Assembly (NCBI GenBank): GCA_946223375.1 | Contig: CAMICU010000107.1 | Coordinates: 1 to 11,544, forward strand | Direction of reading: 5' to 3' | Length of the DNA: 11,544 bases | DNA from: an uncultured Stenotrophomonas sp. | Lineage (GTDB): Bacteria > Pseudomonadota > Gammaproteobacteria > Xanthomonadales > Xanthomonadaceae | In this document: piece by piece, positions 7,824-11,544 of the stretch | Layout of the letters: the number at the start of each line of letters is the position of its first letter | Numbering within the stretch: the stretch's first letter is position 1 | Program-made: the position numbers and the translations under genes | The notes under the pieces: generated by a model | What the model saw: only the letters and a program-made list of their open reading frames with translations | Told to the model about the DNA's origin: nothing | Databases searched by the model: none

Positions 7824-9080
7824 TCACATGCCGGGATGGCGTACCTGGCCCTGGCCACGCACCACGAAGCGCTCCACGGTGAGCGCCTCCAGCCCCATTG
7901 GCCCGTACGAATGCAGGCGCGTGGTGGAGATGCCGATCTCCGCCCCCAGCCCCAATTCGCCGCCGTCGGAGAAGCGCGAGGAGGCGTTGACCATCACCAC
8001 CGCCGAACGCAGCGCCTGCACGAACGCCTCACCGTGCGCGGGCTCGCCGGTGGCGATCACCTCGGTGTGGTCGGAGCTGTAGCGCTGCACATGGGTGATG
8101 GCTGTCTCCAGGTCGGGAACGATGCGGATGGCGAGGATCAGATCCAGGTACTCGGCCGCGTAGTCCTCCTCGCTGGCCGGCAATGCGTCGGCCACCAGCG
8201 CCAGCGTCGCCGGATCACAGCGCAGCGCCACGCCGCGCTCACGCAGCGCCGCGGCCGCCACCGGCAGGAAGCGCGGTGCGATGGCTTCGTGCACCAGCAG
8301 CGTCTCCAGCGAGTTGCAGGCCGCCGGCCGCGACACCTTGCCATCGACCAGCAGGCCGATCGCCAGCTCGATATCGGCACTGTCGTCGACGAACAGATGG
8401 CAGACGCCCTTGTAATGCTTGATCACCGGCACCCGCGCGTGTTCGGCGACGAAGCGGATCAGCCCCTCGCCCCCGCGCGGGATGGCCAGGTCGACCAGGT
8501 CGTTGAGCTGCAGCAGTTCCAGCATCGTCTCCCGGCGCAGGTCCTGCACCAGGGTCAACGCCGCCTCCGGCAGCCCGGCGTCAGCCAGGGCACGGCGCAG
8601 GCTCGCCGCGATCGCGGTGTTGGAATGGAGGGCCTCCGAGCCTCCCCGCAGGATCACCCCGTTGCCGGCCTTGATGCACAGCGCGGCGGCGTCGGCGGTG
8701 ACGTTCGGGCGTGCCTCGTAGATCATCGCGATGACCCCCAGCGGCACGCGCACCTTCTGCACGCGGATGCCGTTGGGACGCACGTAGTCGCGGGTCACCT
8801 CCCCGACCGGGTCCGGCAGTGCCGCCACTTCGCGCACTGCATCCGCCACGCCGGCCAGGCGTGCGGGATTCAACGCGAGACGGTCGAGCATCGCCGCGCC
8901 CACGCCCTTGTCGCTTGCTGCCTGCAGATCGCGGGCATTGGCGGCAAGAATGCTCGGCGCATCGGCGTCCAGTGCGTCGGCCATCGCCGACAGCAGCGCA
9001 CTGCGTGCCGTGCTGGACAGCTGGCCCAGCTGTTGGGCGGCATCACGGCATTGCGATGCCAGGTTGCGGATCTCACTCAT
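7824..9080 (-). CDS. proA: Gamma-glutamyl phosphate reductase (glutamate-5-semialdehyde dehydrogenase)
   Basis: A 418-residue cytosolic enzyme that reduces gamma-glutamyl phosphate with NADPH to glutamate-5-semialdehyde, the second step of proline synthesis. It shows the family stretches VPLGVIAMIYEARPNVT (112-128), KAGNGVILRGGSEA (137-150), RPAACNSLETLLVH (251-264, catalytic C255), FSDGGELGLGAEIGIST (370-386) and the C-terminal GPMGLEALT (393-401). The length is normal for the family (about 417 in E. coli), and nothing is missing. It starts 30 bases after the proB stop, with GGGA in the spacer as a modest ribosome site, so proB and proA form an operon. ProA is known to act closely with ProB because the acyl phosphate is labile. 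Confidence 0.97.
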   Translation of the reverse strand: MSEIRNLASQCRDAAQQLGQLSSTARSALLSAMADALDADAPSILAANARDLQAASDKGVGAAMLDRLALNPARLAGVADAVREVAALPDPVGEVTRDYVRPNGIRVQKVRVPLGVIAMIYEARPNVTADAAALCIKAGNGVILRGGSEALHSNTAIAASLRRALADAGLPEAALTLVQDLRRETMLELLQLNDLVDLAIPRGGEGLIRFVAEHARVPVIKHYKGVCHLFVDDSADIELAIGLLVDGKVSRPAACNSLETLLVHEAIAPRFLPVAAAALRERGVALRCDPATLALVADALPASEEDYAAEYLDLILAIRIVPDLETAITHVQRYSSDHTEVIATGEPAHGEAFVQALRSAVVMVNASSRFSDGGELGLGAEIGISTTRLHSYGPMGLEALTVERFVVRGQGQVRHPGM

Positions 9081-9110
9081 GACGGTTCCCGTTGCCTTGG
9101 CAGGGCGACA

Positions 9111-10259
9111 TCACAGCACCACCATGTCGTCACGGTGGATCACGTTGTCGCCGTAGTTGTACCCGAGGATCGATTCGATCTCGCGCGTGTGGTGCTGGCT
9201 GATGCGGCGGATGTCCACCGCCGAGTACTGGCTGACGCCGCGCGCGACGCGCTGCTGCCCATCGGCCGTGAACAGCCGCACCTCGACCATGTCGCCGCGA
9301 CGGAACTCGCCTTCGGCCGCGACCACGCCACCGGGCAGCAGCGAGGCGCCCTTCTCGCGCAATGCGCGGGCCGCGCCGGCGTCGATCAGGATCGCACCGG
9401 GCTCGACCGGCGCATGCCGCAGCCAGTACTTGCGCGCGGCGATCCGCGATTGCCCGGCGTGCAGCCGCGTGCCGCGCAGGCGTCCCTGCGCGAGGCCGCG
9501 CACCACCTCGCCATCACGACCGTTGAACAGGTAGGTGTCGATGCCGGCCGCAGCGGCCTTGGCCGCGGCCTGCAGCTTGGTCTGCATGCCACCGGTTCCG
9601 ACCGCGCTGCCACTGCCACCGGCCATCGCCATGACGTCAGGCGTCAACTCGGTGACCTCATCGATCGGCCGTGCGTCCGGGTTGCTGCGCGGGTCGGCGC
9701 TGTACAGGCCGTCGATGTCGGTGGCGATGAACAGCGCGTCGGCATCGACCAGCGCGGCGACGATCGCGGCCAGGTTGTCGTTGTCGCCCAGCTTGAGCTC
9801 GTCGACCGACACCGTGTCGTTCTCGTTGATCACCGGCAGCGCGCCGAGCGCCAGCAGCGCGTTGAGCGTGGCCCGGGCATTGAGGTAACGGCGGCGGTTG
9901 CGCAGGTCGTCATGGGTGAGCAGCACCTGCGCCACCGGGCGTTCGAAGAAACGCTGCCACAGCGCGATCAGCTGGGCCTGGCCAAGCGCGGCCAGGGCCT
10001 GCCGCGCCGCCATCGCCGCACCCGCCTCCGCGCCCCTGGGCACGATCGCGCGCCCGGCGGCGACCGCACCGGAGGACACGATCACCACTTCCCGCCCGGC
10101 CTGCACGTTGGCCGAGACGAACTGCGCCAGCCCCAGCGCAAAGCGCGGGGTGAGCCCGCCGCCGTCGGCGGCGAGCAGGCTGCTGCCGACCTTCAGCACG
10201 GCGCGCCGCCATTCCGGCAGCTGCTGTTCGGTGAACGATGCGTGCGGGAAAGCATTCAT
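9111..10259 (-). CDS. proB: Glutamate 5-kinase with C-terminal PUA domain
   Basis: A 382-residue cytosolic kinase that phosphorylates glutamate with ATP, the first and normally proline-inhibited step of proline synthesis. The amino-acid kinase domain (about 18-260) contains VLKVGSS (21-27), VSSGAVAAG (61-69), INENDTV (144-150), GDNDNLAA (158-165), DIDGLY (181-186) and GTGGMQTK (221-228). A PUA domain follows at about 280-360, as in E. coli ProB. The N-terminus is about 15 residues longer than in E. coli (367 residues total), so a later start cannot be fully excluded. The ATG used here lies 4 bases after the stop of the upstream small gene, with no clear ribosome site in that gap, which suggests translational coupling. 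PUA-containing ProB enzymes are typically feedback-inhibited by proline. Confidence 0.97.
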   Translation of the reverse strand: MNAFPHASFTEQQLPEWRRAVLKVGSSLLAADGGGLTPRFALGLAQFVSANVQAGREVVIVSSGAVAAGRAIVPRGAEAGAAMAARQALAALGQAQLIALWQRFFERPVAQVLLTHDDLRNRRRYLNARATLNALLALGALPVINENDTVSVDELKLGDNDNLAAIVAALVDADALFIATDIDGLYSADPRSNPDARPIDEVTELTPDVMAMAGGSGSAVGTGGMQTKLQAAAKAAAAGIDTYLFNGRDGEVVRGLAQGRLRGTRLHAGQSRIAARKYWLRHAPVEPGAILIDAGAARALREKGASLLPGGVVAAEGEFRRGDMVEVRLFTADGQQRVARGVSQYSAVDIRRISQHHTREIESILGYNYGDNVIHRDDMVVL

Positions 10260-10263
10260 GGGA

Positions 10264-10521
10264 TCAGCGCGTGTTCCATTCGTGGATGGTCAGTTCGGAG
10301 CTGCCGTGGGTCGCCAGCGGGTCACGCGCGACGATGGCCGTGGCAGCCTGCAGATCGGCGACGTTCTTCAATACGTAGGCGCCGCCGCTGCCGTCGCTGA
10401 AGCCACCGGTGAGGTGCAGCTGCCCGGCGGCGCTCAGCGCATCCAGAAAGGCCTTGTGCGGCTCGACGACCGCCACGTCGAACGAGGGCTTGCGCATGGC
10501 CATCACCAGAAACATCTTCAT
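10264..10521 (-). CDS. YciI-like small protein (YCII-related, dimeric alpha/beta-barrel fold)
   Basis: An 85-residue cytosolic protein that looks like the YciI family: MFLVMAMR opening strand, PHKAFL with H22 (the conserved His of the family), GQLHLTGGFSDGSGGAYVL (33-51), a DP motif (67-68) and a closing IHEW (79-82). Members form dimeric ferredoxin-like barrels; most have no assigned reaction. A strong ribosome site (AAGGAG at about 10530-10535 on this strand) supports the ATG at 10521. It sits 4 bases before proB and behind argH, so it is probably co-transcribed with proBA. I see no evidence for a specific role in proline or arginine metabolism beyond this position. Confidence 0.8.
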   Translation of the reverse strand: MKMFLVMAMRKPSFDVAVVEPHKAFLDALSAAGQLHLTGGFSDGSGGAYVLKNVADLQAATAIVARDPLATHGSSELTIHEWNTR

Positions 10522-10684
10522 TGCGTTCTCCTTGGTCAGCTATGACAGCACGCCAGGCGTGCCGCCGTCGCATTTGCTTTCGATTGGAACTTGCCAGCCC
10601 GGCGCCACGTTCCGCCGGTCCGGTGAGGCCGCGCATGAAGCCGCCACACCGACCCCGGCCACGGCGTGGACCGGGATGACGCGT

Positions 10685-10701
10685 GGCGACGCGCCGTCGC
10701 C
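10685..10701 (-). repeat. Second perfect hairpin behind argH
   Basis: GGCGACG (10685-10691) and CGTCGCC (10695-10701) form a perfect 7-bp stem with a 3-base loop. It lies 10 bases beyond the larger hairpin in the direction of argH transcription. No T-run follows it, so it may act as an RNA-stabilising structure or as part of an attenuator-like tandem. Confidence 0.5.
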
Positions 10702-10707
10702 GGCTGC

Positions 10708-10738
10708 AAACAACACGGGCGCCCAAGGCGCCCGTGTT
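10708..10738 (-). terminator. Hairpin 4 bases after argH, probable terminator or attenuator
   Basis: A perfect 12-bp stem (10712-10723 with 10727-10738, CAA/TTG loop) begins just past the argH stop. Read in the argH direction the stem is followed by G-TTT-GC, and the stem itself ends in TT, giving five T in six bases. The T-tract is short for an intrinsic terminator, so partial read-through into yciI-proBA is plausible. Confidence 0.6.
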
Positions 10739-10742
10739 CAAC

Positions 10743-11544
10743 TCATCCCTGCAGCGCGTTCCATCGTGCGTTGAGCTCGTCCAGACGCAGGTCCGCGGCC
10801 GCACCGGGCGACACGCGCGCAGCCAGGCTGCCCTCGGGCGTACGTCCCTGCCCCGCCGTATCCGACGCAGCGGCAGCGGCCTTGTAGGCATCGCGGAACG
10901 GCACCCCGGCCACGGCGGCTTCGACCGCCACATCGGTGGCATACATGCCCGAATCGATCGCGGCGCGGATCTGTTCGTCGCGCCAGTCCAGGTTCGACAG
11001 CAGCGCCGGCAGCAGCTCCAGTGCCGCCAGGCCACGACCGAAGCCGTGCACGATCGCGCCCTTGGAGTTCTGCAGGTCGCGCTGGTAACCGGACGGCAGC
11101 GACAGCAGCTGCTCGATCTCGGTGCGCGCGGCGGCGACACTGGCGTGGGTGGCACGCATCAGTTCGATCACGTCCGGGTTGCGCTTGTTCGGCATGATCG
11201 AGCTGCCGGTGGTGTACTGCGCCGGCAGCGCCACGAACGCGAACTCGCCGGTGGTGAACAGCGACAGGTCCCAGGCGATGCGGCGCAGGTCCAGGGTCGC
11301 CCCGCCCAGCGCTTCCAGCGCGGCCAGCTCGAACTTGCCGCGCGAGAGCTGCGCGTAGATCGGGCTGATCTGCATGCGCGCGAACTGCAGCGCGGCGGTG
11401 GTGTGCTCACGGTCCAGCGGCAGGTTGACGCCATAGCCGGCGGCCGTGCCCAGCGGATTGGTGTCGATCAGGGCACGGGTATCAGCGGCACGCACCGCGT
11501 TGTCGATGAACGCCTCGGCCCAGCCGGCCCACCACATGCCGGCC
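10743..11544 (-). CDS. argH: Argininosuccinate lyase, C-terminal part (5' end outside the window)
   Basis: About 266 residues are visible of an enzyme usually near 430-460. It splits argininosuccinate into arginine and fumarate, the last step of arginine synthesis, in the cytosol as a homotetramer. The fumarase/aspartase-superfamily signature GSSIMPNKRNPD lies at 11172-11207; the second Ser of GSS is in the position of the catalytic base in the family. NPLGTAAGYGVNLPLDRE upstream corresponds to the PLG-xG segment of ArgH. The signature reads MPNKRNPD where E. coli has MPQKKNPD, which suits the Xanthomonas-type ArgH. The reading frame continues past the ATG at 11537 to the window edge (…AGMWW), so that ATG is not the start. 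The neighbouring order with proBA points to the Xanthomonas-type arg cluster. Confidence 0.93.
   Translation of the reverse strand, partial: AGMWWAGWAEAFIDNAVRAADTRALIDTNPLGTAAGYGVNLPLDREHTTAALQFARMQISPIYAQLSRGKFELAALEALGGATLDLRRIAWDLSLFTTGEFAFVALPAQYTTGSSIMPNKRNPDVIELMRATHASVAAARTEIEQLLSLPSGYQRDLQNSKGAIVHGFGRGLAALELLPALLSNLDWRDEQIRAAIDSGMYATDVAVEAAVAGVPFRDAYKAAAAASDTAGQGRTPEGSLAARVSPGAAADLRLDELNARWNALQG

Larger units (their letters stand above)
10522..10742 (-). other. Spacer between argH and the yciI-proBA genes
   Basis: These 221 bases hold two perfect hairpins next to argH (listed separately) and the ribosome site of the YciI-like gene. A lower-GC patch lies near 10570-10595. I searched it on the minus strand for -35/-10 pairs and found none convincing, so an independent promoter for yciI-proBA is neither shown nor excluded. 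No open frame in it looks like a gene. Confidence 0.5.

Noticed and set aside
7836..10400. 854-residue plus-strand frame over proA and proB
   Set aside because: His/Arg/Gln/Gly-rich shadow of two complete, highly conserved enzymes. Its length reflects the GC bias and not selection on that frame.
10567..10592. Possible sigma-54 or sigma-70 promoter for yciI-proBA in the lower-GC patch
   Set aside because: TGGCAAG lacks the matching GC element at the required spacing, and no acceptable -35/-10 pair is present.

Overview
The window is ordinary-looking chromosome of a GC-rich gammaproteobacterium, most likely Xanthomonadaceae (Stenotrophomonas or a relative). The evidence is the uniformly high GC, the order argH / small YciI-like gene / proB / proA that I know from Xanthomonas-type arginine-proline clusters, and the variant ArgH signature GSSIMPNKRNPD. 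The genus is an inference.

Layout. Positions 1-340 hold the 3' part of one tRNA-Pro(CGG) gene and a second complete copy. Each is followed by its own hairpin, and a plausible promoter precedes the second. Positions 562-1761 (+) encode a CynX/NimT-type major facilitator transporter. After a 237-base regulatory gap comes a tightly packed four-gene operon at 1999-7735 (+). It encodes the machinery for making, partly deacetylating and exporting poly-beta-1,6-N-acetyl-D-glucosamine (PNAG/PGA): pgaA (outer-membrane porin), pgaB (deacetylase/hydrolase), pgaC (inner-membrane glycosyltransferase) and pgaD (its small partner). The cistrons are 1 base apart, 1 base apart, and overlapping by 4 bases (ATGA), so translation is probably coupled. 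A CRP/Clp-like palindrome (CGTGA-N6-TCACA) lies 35 bases upstream of the pgaA start codon.

On the minus strand, convergent with pga, lie proA (7824-9080), proB (9111-10259), a YciI-like gene (10264-10521) and the C-terminal part of argH (10743 to the window end). ProB and ProA catalyse the first two steps from glutamate to proline; ArgH catalyses the last step of arginine synthesis. Two perfect hairpins lie directly behind argH, so yciI-proBA may be transcribed or regulated separately from argH.

I found no mobile element, CRISPR array, phage gene or undescribed system. The long antisense reading frames over pga and proBA are GC-rich shadows. The points that merit a second look are regulatory or structural: the Clp-like operator, the absence of a convincing lipobox in PgaB, the post-argH hairpins, the duplicated tRNA unit, and the extended PgaD tail.
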